The position numbers and the translations under genes were made by a program. Shown here piece after piece: positions 28,225-38,061 of a stretch of DNA of 58,335 nt; position 1 is the stretch's first letter; each line of letters begins with the position of its first letter. The stretch lies in NCBI GenBank assembly GCA_017879645.1, contig JAAEXZ010000007.1, positions 1-58,335 of the forward strand, given 5' to 3'. The notes beneath the pieces were generated by a model. It ran no database searches, was not told where the DNA came from, and saw only the letters and a program-made list of their open reading frames with translations. The DNA is from Nitrosomonas sp. (GTDB taxonomy: Bacteria > Pseudomonadota > Gammaproteobacteria > Burkholderiales > Nitrosomonadaceae).

Positions 28225-29325
28225 ATGATCGACATTCGTAAAATCTGGTACTACCTGACGCGCTATATCGATGGATTGCTGCTTGCCGGTATCCTGGCCC
28301 TGATGCTGGTCGGTTTGATTGTGCTGTATAGCGCAACCGGCGCCAATATCAACAAGGTCAGTCATCAAATGGTCAATATGGTTATTGCCTTGGTCATCAT
28401 GTGGCTGGTAGCCAATATTCCATTGCAACAAATCAAGCGGCTGGCTTTACCGATGTATGTTCTAGGCTTTGCATTACTGATTGCTGTGGCCCTGTTCGGC
28501 GAGATCAGCAATGGCGCACGACGCTGGCTTGACATCTGGGTCACCAAAATCCAGCCTTCGGAATTGATGAAAATCGCTATCCCGCTGATGATGGCCTGGT
28601 ATTTCGACAAGCATGAAATCACGCTGCGTCTGCGCGATTATCTGGGAGCCGTGATCGTACTGATGTTGCCCGTCGCACTGATACTCAAACAACCCGACCT
28701 CGGAACGGCCATCCTGATAGCCGCCAGCGGCTTTTATGTCCTGTTTCTTGCAGGCCTGTCCTGGCGCATCATCGCCGGTTTGATCGTGACTGCAGCTGCA
28801 AGCTTTCCACTGATGTGGTCATTTATGCATGATTACCAGCGGCAACGCATTATGACCCTGCTCGACCCGTCACAGGACCCACTCGGCTCCGGATATCACA
28901 CCATCCAATCTTCAATTGCCATTGGATCCGGTGGTCTTATTGGCAAAGGATGGCAAAATGGTACGCAGACTCAACTGGATTTTTTACCTGAGCAAAGCAC
29001 GGATTTTATCTTTGCAGTCTTTTCCGAGGAATTCGGATTGATCGGTAATACGCTGCTATTACTGTTGTATCTGGGGGTTATCGGACGCTGCATGGTCATT
29101 ACCGCCAATGCATCCACGCAATTCACCCGTTTGATTGCTGGATCAATTACACTGACTTTTTTCACTTATATCTTCGTTAACATGGGCATGGTTAGTGGTA
29201 TCCTACCCGTTGTCGGCGTGCCGCTGCCCTTGATCAGCTATGGTGGGACATCGATGGTGACAATGTTGCTCGGTTTTGGTATTTTGATGAGTATTCAAAC
29301 ACATCCCAAACTCATAAAAACATGA
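28225..29325 (+). CDS. rodA: Peptidoglycan glycosyltransferase RodA
   Basis: A 366-residue SEDS-family membrane protein with about ten helices, polymerising lipid II with PBP2. The family patterns NGARRWLDI, QPSELMKIA, KQPDLGTA and the C-terminal GVPLPLISYGGTSM are all present. It overlaps the rlpA start by 4 bp (ATGA), so the two are translationally coupled. Confidence 0.97.
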   Translation: MIDIRKIWYYLTRYIDGLLLAGILALMLVGLIVLYSATGANINKVSHQMVNMVIALVIMWLVANIPLQQIKRLALPMYVLGFALLIAVALFGEISNGARRWLDIWVTKIQPSELMKIAIPLMMAWYFDKHEITLRLRDYLGAVIVLMLPVALILKQPDLGTAILIAASGFYVLFLAGLSWRIIAGLIVTAAASFPLMWSFMHDYQRQRIMTLLDPSQDPLGSGYHTIQSSIAIGSGGLIGKGWQNGTQTQLDFLPEQSTDFIFAVFSEEFGLIGNTLLLLLYLGVIGRCMVITANASTQFTRLIAGSITLTFFTYIFVNMGMVSGILPVVGVPLPLISYGGTSMVTMLLGFGILMSIQTHPKLIKT

Positions 29326-30296
29326 CAGATACGGATTCGGTTTTATATCATGATTTCAAAAGGCGCTTGAGAATTGTTGCCGGCGTTTCGCTCTCGACCA
29401 TGATTCTATTGTCCGCTTGCAGTAGTCCACCCCAATACGGTCACCAACACAAATCCAAATCAAAATCTTCATCTAGCCTTGCCAAAGGGGAAACATCCTC
29501 TCACACCGGCCGATCAGGTGGAAAAGGAGGCGGTTATTATCTTGACGACGGACCGGGTGACAATCCGCCACCCAATTTACATTTGACCCCGGATGCCGTT
29601 CCCAGAAGCGAACCGCTACGGGCGGCAAATATGCAGCCTTATGTTGCCATGGGCAAATTGTTCAGACCGATGACCGAACTCAACGCTTACAGGGAACGTG
29701 GCATTGCTTCCTGGTACGGTCGCCGATATCACGGCAACAATACTGCCACGGGTGAAATTTACGATATGTATGCCATGACGGCCGCACACCCTACCCTGCC
29801 CCTGCCAAGTTATGCACGCGTTACCAATCTGACCAACGGAAAATCCATCGTGGTGCGTTTGAATGATCGTGGACCCTTCCTGTCTGATCGCCTGATTGAT
29901 TTATCTTATACCGCCGCACTTAAACTGGGTATTCTGGACGGCGGCAGCGGACAGGTTGAAGTCGAAAGTATCCTGCTGGACAATGACCGCACACGCCTAG
30001 CCAGGAAGTCCTTGGACACGCCCATTCCGATAACACAGAATACGGGTAGCAATCCCTCTGCAGCGAATACGGTTTACCTGCAGTTAGGTGCTTTTGGTTC
30101 GCAGGACAATGCACATCATTTTCTGTCACAGGCCCGCAAGAAACTACCGTGGCTCGATACCACCCTCAACGTAACCAAGAACAACGGATTATACAGGGTC
30201 CATGCAGGTCCATATTCCGACACCATTCTGGCCAAACAGGCCGCAAACACCATTTCTCAGCATCTTGCCATCACCCCGGTCGTTGTGATCGACTAA
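29322..30296 (+). CDS. rlpA: RlpA-type septal lipoprotein (double-psi barrel plus SPOR)
   Basis: The 324-residue lipoprotein has a lipobox (LLSAC, C33) after an unusually long charged start. A Ser/Lys/Gly-rich linker follows (about 45-85), then the double-psi beta-barrel domain (about 125-225, with RGIASWYGRRYHG and RLNDRGPF) and a SPOR domain (about 245-324) that binds denuded septal glycans. RlpA proteins of some species are lytic transglycosylases cutting naked glycan. It ends the mre-mrd-rlpA operon. Confidence 0.95.
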   Translation: MTDTDSVLYHDFKRRLRIVAGVSLSTMILLSACSSPPQYGHQHKSKSKSSSSLAKGETSSHTGRSGGKGGGYYLDDGPGDNPPPNLHLTPDAVPRSEPLRAANMQPYVAMGKLFRPMTELNAYRERGIASWYGRRYHGNNTATGEIYDMYAMTAAHPTLPLPSYARVTNLTNGKSIVVRLNDRGPFLSDRLIDLSYTAALKLGILDGGSGQVEVESILLDNDRTRLARKSLDTPIPITQNTGSNPSAANTVYLQLGAFGSQDNAHHFLSQARKKLPWLDTTLNVTKNNGLYRVHAGPYSDTILAKQAANTISQHLAITPVVVID

Positions 30297-30300
30297 AAAA

Positions 30301-30326
30301 AATCCCTATTGCAAGCAATAGGGATT
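30301..30326. terminator. Hairpin after rlpA
   Basis: A perfect 11-bp stem (AATCCCTATTG / CAATAGGGATT) with a CAAG loop lies 4 bp after the rlpA stop. The upstream A-run gives a T-tract only on the minus strand. On the plus strand it may still stop or stabilise the long mre-rlpA transcript. Confidence 0.65.
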
Positions 30327-30835
30327 AAAGGGCCTCGTCAAAATCATTAATCAAAACTTGGATTGCATACCGGACATCTACCTCAGCAAGGTGTTACAGC
30401 GCATCTCATTTCATCCTTACGCTGCATTACGATATCTGAGTGAAAGTGTAATGCCGGTCAGTTGTTTGCAAAGCTGAAAACAGATAGGGAATATACCCTC
30501 ATATTCCGGTTTTGACGGTGACATTTCCCACACTCATACTGATACTTAATGGTACCGCGGCATGATGTCATATGAATTCAGACTATCCATCCGAATCCGG
30601 ATCGTGTTACCCCCCAGACTCATTCTCCCCAAGATTGAATATTTCGCTAGATTCACTGAAGCAACTTTGGTTCTGGTTTGCGATTCACCCAATTTATGAT
30701 GCTATACTCACAAGCGAAAGGATTGCACGATGTCACGCGACCATGCATTGCATGTTTCATACAATAACGCGATCGAGCAGTCATAACGGTATTTGTATTT
30801 CGGATTGATAGAAATCTCGGGTAATTAGAACAAAA
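30327..30835. other. Intergenic region before ubiJ
   Basis: About 510 bp without a long gene. A TATACT -10-like element near 30701-30706 precedes a short frame with a good ribosome site (30730-30786). Frames of 78 residues on the plus strand (30572-30808) and 115 on the minus strand (30653-31000) look spurious. Confidence 0.5.
30730..30786 (+). CDS. Possible 18-residue leader peptide
   Basis: The frame MSRDHALHVSYNNAIEQS is preceded by AAAGGA 8 bp before its ATG and by a TATACT element about 25 bp upstream. It ends 49 bp before the ubiJ start. It could be a short upstream frame affecting ubiJ expression. Length and lack of comparison make this tentative. Confidence 0.25.
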   Translation: MSRDHALHVSYNNAIEQS

Positions 30836-31414
30836 ATGTTGATATCCAGCGTCACACCGATCAATCATATTTTGCGCAATGAGCAATGGGCCTCCAAAAG
30901 ACTGCAATCTTTTTCCGGAATGACGATTGGTATTCGCATCTTTCCGCTGCCGATTCATCACATGCGCATCGACGAATCGGGAACAATGCAACCCATGCAA
31001 GATGACACCGATCCCGATGTCACACTGACGCTATCACCGACAATTCTGCCCCGTTTGCTGACAAAAGAGGTAAGTGCTTTTGAGCAGATCTCCATTGCCG
31101 GCAATCGATCTCTGGGTGACACCCTGATCAGCATTGCCAAATCACTCGATCTTGGGATACTTCTGGAATCGGATCTGAGCAAAATCCTTGGTGACATTCC
31201 TGCCCATCGTCTTGCCCAATCCGGCATGCGCCTTCTGCATTGGCACACCGAAAGCATGGCGCTTTTGTGCCAATCCTGGACAGAATATTGTACGGAAGAA
31301 CAGCCTATACTGGCCAAGGCCACTGCTCTCACACATTTTGCTGCCGAAATCGAAGTCTTGCAGTTGCAAGCGGATCAACTGGAGCAACGACTCGATCAAC
31401 TGTCACTGCGATAA
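30836..31414 (+). CDS. ubiJ: Ubiquinone biosynthesis accessory factor UbiJ
   Basis: A 192-residue protein with an SCP2-like lipid-binding fold (about 10-110, with PDVTLTLSPTILPRLL and ISIAGNRSLGDTL) and a C-terminal coiled coil (EIEVLQLQADQLEQRLDQL). UbiJ binds the octaprenyl intermediate and scaffolds the cytosolic Ubi complex. It lies 69 bp before ubiB. In many genomes ubiE precedes ubiJ; here it does not. Confidence 0.88.
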   Translation: MLISSVTPINHILRNEQWASKRLQSFSGMTIGIRIFPLPIHHMRIDESGTMQPMQDDTDPDVTLTLSPTILPRLLTKEVSAFEQISIAGNRSLGDTLISIAKSLDLGILLESDLSKILGDIPAHRLAQSGMRLLHWHTESMALLCQSWTEYCTEEQPILAKATALTHFAAEIEVLQLQADQLEQRLDQLSLR

Positions 31415-31483
31415 ATCGTTACGCTCACAAGGATCAGCAAATGTCATCAGGATTTCCCTCTCCATCCCAGAATTGACCTACCC

Positions 31484-32998
31484 ATGCGCCTATTCCGCTT
31501 TCTAAAAATACTCTATGTTGCATTCCGGTTTGGGTTGGACGAGTTCGTGCTGAGCCACAGTCGGTTGAGGTTCTTACGTCCCATTATCCGGACTCTGACA
31601 TTCTGGCGAAACCTCGACAGACCCCGCGGAGAAAGATTACGCCTGGCACTGGAAGCATTGGGACCGATTTTTGTCAAATTTGGACAAATGCTTTCAACCC
31701 GGCGCGACATCCTGCCTCAGGACATCGCTGATGAACTGGCCAAATTGCAGGATCAGGTTCCCCCTTTTCCCTATGAATTGGTTCTATCGACACTGGAAAA
31801 GGAATATGGACAAAAAACAGAGCAGGTTTTTTTCAAATTCTATTCCACACCGATTGCCAGTGCTTCCGTAGCGCAGGTTCATCTTGCTGAATTGCACGAT
31901 GGTACCGAAGTGGCGGTAAAGATTTTACGCCCCAATCTGGCTCCCATCATCATGCATGACATTGCGTTGATGGATACCGGTGCATGGTTGGCGGAATCCG
32001 TCTGGTCAGACGGCAAACGGCTGAAATTACGTCAGGTTGTCTCGGAATTTGCACGTCATCTGGACGATGAACTCGATTTGATGCGAGAAGCCGCAAACTG
32101 CAGCCAGTTACGGCGCAATTTCCTCAATTCACCGTTACTGTTTGTACCCGAAGTGCATTGGGATTACTGCCGCAGCAGTGTCATGGTCATGGAACGCGTC
32201 AAGGGTATTCCGATCAGTCATGTCGATACTTTACGGGAACACGGCATCGACATACCGCAGCTGGCGCGTTCCGGAGTGGAGATATTTTTCACCCAGGTAT
32301 TCCGGGACGGGTACTTCCATGCGGATATGCACCCTGGGAACATTTTTGTTGGAGAAAATGGGCGTTATATCGCAGTCGATTTCGGCATCATGGGTACATT
32401 AAGCGACGAAGACAAAAACTATCTGGCGCAAAACTTCCTTGCTTTCTTCCGGCGCGATTATGGACGTGTTGCGCAAGCCCACGTTGAAGCTGGTTGGGCC
32501 CCCAAGGAGACACGCGTCGATGATTTTGAAGCAGCCATACGCGCCGTTTGCGAACCCATTTTCGATAAACCATTGAAAGAAATTTCCTTTGGCCGCGTGC
32601 TGCTGCAACTATTTCAAGCTTCACGGCAATTCAACGTCGAGATCCAGCCACAACTGGTATTACTGCAAAAAACATTGTTGAACATCGAAGGACTGGGGCG
32701 CGATCTCGACCCCGATCTCGACCTATGGAAAACAGCCAAGCCTTTCCTGGAACGCTGGATGGCGGAACAAATTGGCTGGCGTGGTTTTGCCAGCCGGGTC
32801 GAGAAAGAAGCCCCGAATTGGGCTGTGATCCTGCCGGAATTTCCCCGTCTGGTGCATCAGGCACTGGCAGAAAACCGTAATCATGAACTGGAAAAGCGCA
32901 TGGCAGATCTGGTAGCCGAGGAAAAGCGCCAGAATCGATTACTGGCGCTCATAGCGATTCTATTGACCGCCATGCTGATGTGGCAAGTTTTACAATAG
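31484..32998 (+). CDS. ubiB: Ubiquinone biosynthesis regulatory kinase-like protein UbiB
   Basis: The 504-residue ADCK/UbiB ATPase has the KxGQ motif ([16 protein letters not shown]), the Ala-rich loop ASASVAQVH, the lysine in EVAVKIL and catalytic-type HADMHPGN and VDFGIMG. The C-terminus has a hydrophobic helix ([15 protein letters not shown]) that anchors it to the membrane. UbiB-family ATPases help extract or present coenzyme Q intermediates. It forms a pair with ubiJ. Confidence 0.96.
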   Translation: MRLFRFLKILYVAFRFGLDEFVLSHSRLRFLRPIIRTLTFWRNLDRPRGERLRLALEALGPIFVKFGQMLSTRRDILPQDIADELAKLQDQVPPFPYELVLSTLEKEYGQKTEQVFFKFYSTPIASASVAQVHLAELHDGTEVAVKILRPNLAPIIMHDIALMDTGAWLAESVWSDGKRLKLRQVVSEFARHLDDELDLMREAANCSQLRRNFLNSPLLFVPEVHWDYCRSSVMVMERVKGIPISHVDTLREHGIDIPQLARSGVEIFFTQVFRDGYFHADMHPGNIFVGENGRYIAVDFGIMGTLSDEDKNYLAQNFLAFFRRDYGRVAQAHVEAGWAPKETRVDDFEAAIRAVCEPIFDKPLKEISFGRVLLQLFQASRQFNVEIQPQLVLLQKTLLNIEGLGRDLDPDLDLWKTAKPFLERWMAEQIGWRGFASRVEKEAPNWAVILPEFPRLVHQALAENRNHELEKRMADLVAEEKRQNRLLALIAILLTAMLMWQVLQ

Positions 32999-33091
32999 CT
33001 TTTGCAAGTAATCTGCCGGTGCCGATCAGCAAACGCATCTTCCAGTACTTCGTTCGATTGATCAACGATCCACCTTCTTTGGTGCGCGATC

Positions 33092-34177
33092 ATGTCACTC
33101 ATCGAAATTCGCAATGTAACCAAGCGCTTCGGCAGATTTGCTGCCGTTGATGACGTCAGTCTCAAGATCGAGACGGGTGAATTCTTTACCCTGCTCGGCC
33201 CCTCCGGATGCGGAAAAACCACATTACTGCGCATGATTGCCGGTTTTGATGCGCCGGATACCGGTCAAATCCTGCTGGATAATGAAGATATCATTTCGGT
33301 CCCTCCAGAAAAGCGTCCTTTTCATACCGTGTTCCAGAGTTACGCCTTGTTTCCACATATGACCGTTGCCGGCAATATCGGATTTCCATTGAAAATGGCG
33401 GGAAAATCATCTGAGGAGATCGAACAGCGTGTAACCCGAACACTGGCAGAAGTCGAGCTCTCCCAATTTTCGGATCGTTATCCGCATGAATTATCGGGAG
33501 GACAAAGGCAACGTGTTGCTTTTGCGCGCGGGCTGATCAACGAACCGCGCCTGCTGCTGCTTGATGAGCCACTGGGCGCACTTGACGAGAAACTGCGTGA
33601 AAACATGCAGAGAGAATTGATCAATCTTCAGGCCGACGCTGGTGTCACTTTCATTTATGTGACACACGCACAAAACGAGGCGCTGGCGCTATCACACCGC
33701 ATCGCGGTCATGAATCGTGGCCGGATCGAGCAGGTGGATACTTCCGCTACGATCTATAATTTCCCGGTCAATCGTTTCGTAGCAGATTTCATTGGCAAGA
33801 TTAACCTGCTGGATGCACAGGTGATGGCCATCTCTACTCAGCATCTGACGTTGAATGTCAACCATCTCGGAAAAATCAGGGTACCGCTCAAAGCATCTGT
33901 CAATGTCAATGACAAGGGTGTCATGGCCATCCGTCCGGAACAGATCAACATCACTGCACTCGATCCGAACGCTCAGAATGACGGTAAACGGGTGGGACGT
34001 ATCCGGGATTTTCTGTATATTGGCGATGTCACCACCTATATCATCGAACTCGCTGATCAAGTCCATATCGAGGCTCTTTTGGCCAATTCTGTACCCGGTC
34101 AGGCCCAGCGCTTTGAAATTGGTGACCAGGTTGCTATAAACTGGCAGGAAAATGCAGCACATTTCTTTCCGGATTAA
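33092..34177 (+). CDS. potA: Spermidine/putrescine-type ABC transporter ATPase
   Basis: A 361-residue ABC ATPase with Walker A (GPSGCGKTTLL), Q-loop (FQSYALFPHM), signature LSGGQRQRVAFAR, Walker B (LLLLDEPLGALD) and the switch His (VTHAQ). A C-terminal TOBE/MOI-like domain (about 240-361) fits PotA. It starts the potABCD operon. The name reflects family; the exact polyamine is not shown. Confidence 0.93.
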   Translation: MSLIEIRNVTKRFGRFAAVDDVSLKIETGEFFTLLGPSGCGKTTLLRMIAGFDAPDTGQILLDNEDIISVPPEKRPFHTVFQSYALFPHMTVAGNIGFPLKMAGKSSEEIEQRVTRTLAEVELSQFSDRYPHELSGGQRQRVAFARGLINEPRLLLLDEPLGALDEKLRENMQRELINLQADAGVTFIYVTHAQNEALALSHRIAVMNRGRIEQVDTSATIYNFPVNRFVADFIGKINLLDAQVMAISTQHLTLNVNHLGKIRVPLKASVNVNDKGVMAIRPEQINITALDPNAQNDGKRVGRIRDFLYIGDVTTYIIELADQVHIEALLANSVPGQAQRFEIGDQVAINWQENAAHFFPD

Positions 34178-34201
34178 TTGAATGCGCGTACTCGATTAAC
34201 C

Positions 34202-35098
34202 ATGCAATTATCAAACCGTCTGATCAAATGGCTCATCAGTGGACCACCACTCGTGTTTCTACTGATCTTCTTCGTGGCGCCCAGCCTGATCATGATCGTC
34301 ACATCGTTCCGCCTGCCCGGAGAATTCGGCGGTCTTGTCCCTCTCAATATTTTCGCGGAGCGCTCCGGCATTGATTCGGGCCTAACCCTAGAGACCTATC
34401 AGTTCTTTCTGAGCGACTGGATTTACCTGGAAATTTTTCTCAAATCATTCGTCATTGCCACCCTGACCACGATTATCTGCATCGCTATGGCCTATCCACT
34501 GGCACTGCTGATCGCCAATAGCCCCAGGAAATTTCGTAACCTGATGATCATGTTGGTTGTCCTGCCTTTTGCCAGCAATTTTCTGATTCGTGTCTATGCC
34601 TGGATGATCATACTTGGCCCAGAATCCACGCTCAGTCACGTGATCAATCACATTTTGGGGGTTCTGGATTTTGAACCGATAACACTGCTGTTCTCTCCAT
34701 TTGCGGTCTTGATCGGCATGGTTTATGTGCACCTGCCTTTCATGATTCTCCCGTTGTACACCAACCTCGAAAAACATGACCCGATTCTGCTTGATGCCGC
34801 TCAGGATCTGGGTGCAAATCGCTGGCAGCGCTTCTGGTCCGTCACCTGGCCATTGTCACTGCCTGGCATTTTCTCCGGATCGGCGCTGGTATTCATCCCG
34901 GTTCTTGGCATGTTTGCCATTCCCGATATTTTGGGTGGAACCGGAGACATCATGATCGGCAATCTCATCAAGGATCAGTTTCTGGGCACCCGGGATTGGC
35001 CTTTCGGTTCAACACTCTCCATCATGCTGACCATTGCCGTGCTGGGCGTGACCGTTTTTTTTACCTGGCTTGCCCGGTCCGTCATGCGGTCCCCTTGA
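34202..35098 (+). CDS. potB: Polyamine-type ABC transporter permease PotB
   Basis: A 298-residue membrane protein with six helices and the permease motif LDAAQDLGANRWQRFWSVTWPLSLPG that docks the ATPase. I chose the ATG at 34202. A TTG at 34178 directly after the potA stop would add eight residues, and neither start has a good ribosome site, so coupling to potA is likely. Confidence 0.92.
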   Translation: MQLSNRLIKWLISGPPLVFLLIFFVAPSLIMIVTSFRLPGEFGGLVPLNIFAERSGIDSGLTLETYQFFLSDWIYLEIFLKSFVIATLTTIICIAMAYPLALLIANSPRKFRNLMIMLVVLPFASNFLIRVYAWMIILGPESTLSHVINHILGVLDFEPITLLFSPFAVLIGMVYVHLPFMILPLYTNLEKHDPILLDAAQDLGANRWQRFWSVTWPLSLPGIFSGSALVFIPVLGMFAIPDILGGTGDIMIGNLIKDQFLGTRDWPFGSTLSIMLTIAVLGVTVFFTWLARSVMRSP

Positions 35099-35128
35099 AC
35101 AGAATTGCCGATATTCCAGGAAAATACC

Positions 35129-35911
35129 ATGCGCCGTTCCTCCCCTCTACTCCGACTGATCGCAATGCTGGTTTATGCTTTCCTGTATATCCCCTTGTGC
35201 ATCGTCGTTGTGTTTTCCTTCAATGACTCCAAGCTCAATGCCGAATGGGTGGGATTCACACTGTACTGGTACCAGACTTTATGGAACGATCACGAAATGC
35301 TGCTTGCTGTGCGCAACTCCCTGTTCATTGCCTGCTGCGCCAGCCTGTCCGCCACCATCCTGGGCACCATGGCTGGTCTGGCGATTCACCGTTACAGGCT
35401 GAAAGTGTTACCCATTCTGGCCTTTACACCGTTGGCCATGCCGGAAATTCTACTGGGTGTTTCGCTGCTGCTTTTCTATTTGCAGGTGCTTAACCTGACG
35501 CTGGGTCTGATATCCATCATCCTCGCCCATACGACCTTTTGTATCGGCTTTGTCGCCATCATCGTGCGGGCACGCCTGCAGGGCATGGATGAGTCGATTT
35601 TTGAAGCTGCGCGAGATCTGGGTGCCACACCCTGGCAGGCCTTCTATCACGTGACCCTGCCATTGATCAAACCAGCCATCATCGCGGGTGCGCTCATGTC
35701 GTTCACACTATCGATCGACGATTTCGTCATCACATTCTTTACCAAAGGTATCGGTGAACCCATTCTGCCGATTCAGATCTACACCATGATCAAAGTGGCG
35801 GTCACGCCGGAAATCAATGCCATCTCCACGTTGCTAATGCTATTGACGCTCACGCTGATCACCTTGGCGAACCGATTTGGCAGCAGCATGCTGCGCGATC
35901 CGTCCCATTAA
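35129..35911 (+). CDS. potC: Polyamine-type ABC transporter permease PotC
   Basis: A 260-residue permease with six helices and the docking motif FEAARDLGATPWQAFYHVTLPLIKPA. The ATG at 35129 is preceded by AGGA and follows potB by 30 bp. The VFSFNDSKL and SIDDFVITFF segments are typical of PotC. It forms the channel with PotB. Confidence 0.93.
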   Translation: MRRSSPLLRLIAMLVYAFLYIPLCIVVVFSFNDSKLNAEWVGFTLYWYQTLWNDHEMLLAVRNSLFIACCASLSATILGTMAGLAIHRYRLKVLPILAFTPLAMPEILLGVSLLLFYLQVLNLTLGLISIILAHTTFCIGFVAIIVRARLQGMDESIFEAARDLGATPWQAFYHVTLPLIKPAIIAGALMSFTLSIDDFVITFFTKGIGEPILPIQIYTMIKVAVTPEINAISTLLMLLTLTLITLANRFGSSMLRDPSH

Positions 35912-35926
35912 GCCAGACTCCCTGAC

Positions 35927-37027
35927 ATGTTAGGTCTGCTAATACGCTATCTGGCACTGGTTCTGGCGGCATGGCTGAGCGGATGCTCCGGTATGGACTC
36001 CATGACTTCCGACAAAACGGATACCCGCATCCTGCAATTATTTAACTGGAACAATTATATTGCCCCGGAAACCATTCAACACTTTGAAAAAACGTGCAAT
36101 TGCCAGGTCAAGCAGGACTATTTTTCCGATAACGAGGAAATGCTGGCCAAGCTGGCAGCAGGTGCAACGGGTTACGATCTGATCGTACCGACCGGTAACG
36201 CCTTGCATACTCTGATCCAGCAACAGGCTTTGTCACCTTTGGATAAAACGCAACTGCCTAACCTGAAGAATATCGAGTCCGCTTATCTGAACACGCGGTT
36301 TGATCCGGCCAATCAGTTTTCCGTTCCTTATGCCTACACTCTGACCCTGCTCGGCTACAACAGGAATAAAATTCAGGAATTGGGCTTGCCAACCAACACC
36401 TGGGCCCTCATCTTTGAACCGGAATATCTGCAAAAAATCAAACACCGCGTCACGGTTCTGGATAGTCCGCGTGAACTGATGGCCGCTGCGCTACTGTACC
36501 TGGGTTATTCAGCCAACGATCAGGATGAAACGCACTGGAATCAAGCCAAGGCACTGATCATCCGCGCCAAGCCTTACTGGGCCGCATTCAGTAATACCAG
36601 CTATATCCGCGAGCTTGCCATTGGCGATTTGTGGGTTGTCCAGGGCTATTCCAATGATCTGTTTCAGGCAGCCCTGGATGCACACAAGACCGGTCGCTCA
36701 TTTGCAATTGATTACACCATACCGAAACAGGGAGCCGTCATGTCGCTGGATAGCATGGTTATCCACCGTAGTGGCCAGCATCCAGACCTGGCTCATCAAT
36801 TCATCAATTTCATGATGGATGGAAAAAATTCGGCTGAATTGACCAATCTGATCGGTTCCGGCAATCCTAACCGGGCTGCAACACCATTCATTCGCCCCGA
36901 ATTGACACGCCACCCTGTCATTTTCCCCGATCCATCGACGCTTTCGCACCTTGAAATGCTTACTGATTTGAATCACAAACAACGGCGCACCCTCAGCCGC
37001 ATTTGGACAGAAATCAAATTGCGTTAA
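35927..37027 (+). CDS. potD: Polyamine-type ABC transporter substrate-binding lipoprotein
   Basis: A 366-residue extracytoplasmic binding protein. The N-terminus has a lipobox (WLSGC, C20), so the mature protein is probably membrane-anchored. E. coli PotD is a soluble periplasmic protein. Family blocks include LFNWNNYIAPETI, GYDLIVPTG and VPYAYTLTLLGYN. The acidic and aromatic residues of such sites (DE, W, Y) are present but the substrate cannot be read off. Last gene of potABCD, 15 bp behind potC. Confidence 0.92.
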   Translation: MLGLLIRYLALVLAAWLSGCSGMDSMTSDKTDTRILQLFNWNNYIAPETIQHFEKTCNCQVKQDYFSDNEEMLAKLAAGATGYDLIVPTGNALHTLIQQQALSPLDKTQLPNLKNIESAYLNTRFDPANQFSVPYAYTLTLLGYNRNKIQELGLPTNTWALIFEPEYLQKIKHRVTVLDSPRELMAAALLYLGYSANDQDETHWNQAKALIIRAKPYWAAFSNTSYIRELAIGDLWVVQGYSNDLFQAALDAHKTGRSFAIDYTIPKQGAVMSLDSMVIHRSGQHPDLAHQFINFMMDGKNSAELTNLIGSGNPNRAATPFIRPELTRHPVIFPDPSTLSHLEMLTDLNHKQRRTLSRIWTEIKLR

Positions 37028-37063
37028 ACTAGCCATTTCCACCTTAATTCTTATCCGTTCATT

Positions 37064-37372
37064 ATGAGTTATTATCGACACCATGTTTTTTTCTGCACCA
37101 ACCAGCGTGAAGGCAACGCCAAATGTTGCAATAATTTCAATGCGCAGGAATTGCGTGATTACGCTAAACAGCGTATCAAATCCCTGAAACTCAGTGGCAA
37201 AAGCAAGATTCGCATCAATAATGCCGGTTGTCTGGATCGCTGTAACGAAGGTCCGATCATTGTCATTTACCCCGATGAAACCTGGTATACCTATATCGAT
37301 CAGGAAGATATCGATGAAATCATCGATGAACATCTGATCAAAGGCAAGATTGTCGAACGACTGAAGATCTGA
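37064..37372 (+). CDS. Thioredoxin-like [2Fe-2S] ferredoxin
   Basis: A 102-residue protein starting HHVFFCTNQREG and carrying five cysteines (C11, C21, C22, C56, C60). The pattern matches the thioredoxin-like ferredoxin family (C-x9-10-C ... CLDRC), which binds one [2Fe-2S] cluster. The C-terminus is acidic (EDIDEIIDEH). It follows potD by 36 bp and precedes a hydrolase by 32 bp, so it may be co-transcribed with either, without an obvious functional link. Confidence 0.88.
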   Translation: MSYYRHHVFFCTNQREGNAKCCNNFNAQELRDYAKQRIKSLKLSGKSKIRINNAGCLDRCNEGPIIVIYPDETWYTYIDQEDIDEIIDEHLIKGKIVERLKI

Positions 37373-37404
37373 TTGGTTCTATACAGGCGAGGCATTGTTT
37401 AATC

Positions 37405-38061
37405 ATGCAGAACCAGTTGCGCAAAATGATGATCGATGGCCCTGCTGGAAAGCTCGAAGCACTCCTGGGTTTACCTGTATCGGCACCGAAGGGAATGGCC
37501 ATAGTAGCCCACCCTCACCCCCTACACGGCGGCACCATGAACAACAAGGTCGTGCAAACGATCTTCACCACCCTGCTGCAACTTGGTTTTCTGAGTGTCA
37601 AATTCAATTTTCGGGGTGTCAACCAGAGTCAGGGAAGTTTTGATCATGGGATCGGCGAATCCGCCGACGTGATTGCCGTCACTCAAACCATCCGTGATCA
37701 GTATCTTGCGCTTTCACCCCGGTTACCGTTAGTGCTGGCTGGTTTTTCATTTGGTGGTGCAGTGCAGTTACATGCCGCACAGACGCTTAATCCACAGTAC
37801 CTGATCTTGGTTGCACCCTCGGTTGTGCATTTGCGAGCCCCGCCTGTACCCGAATTTACCACCTATGCCTTGATCATTCAGGGCGACAAGGACGATATCG
37901 TCCCACCCGAAGCAGTACTGAACTGGGCTGCCCCCACGTCACAGCCAATTGTGTTCATTCCGGGGGCAGAGCACTTTTTTCATGGCAAATTGCTCATACT
38001 CAAGCAATTGATTACACAATCATTTGGTCATCCAATCATTCAACCAGCCGATGCTGAATAG
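37405..38061 (+). CDS. Alpha/beta hydrolase (dienelactone-hydrolase-like)
   Basis: A 218-residue hydrolase with the nucleophile elbow GFSFGG (about 111-116), preceded by HPHPLHGGTMNNKVV near the oxyanion hole. A catalytic Asp in QGDKDDIVPP and a His in GAEHFFHG complete a Ser-Asp-His triad. This is the small family related to YcjY/dienelactone hydrolases of unknown substrate. Its last 26 bp overlap the end of the convergent NarL-type regulator. Confidence 0.88.
   Translation: MQNQLRKMMIDGPAGKLEALLGLPVSAPKGMAIVAHPHPLHGGTMNNKVVQTIFTTLLQLGFLSVKFNFRGVNQSQGSFDHGIGESADVIAVTQTIRDQYLALSPRLPLVLAGFSFGGAVQLHAAQTLNPQYLILVAPSVVHLRAPPVPEFTTYALIIQGDKDDIVPPEAVLNWAAPTSQPIVFIPGAEHFFHGKLLILKQLITQSFGHPIIQPADAE

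Noticed and set aside
30572-31000. Frames of 78 (plus) and 115 (minus) codons before ubiJ
   Set aside because: They overlap each other, lack convincing ribosome sites and show no protein-like pattern.
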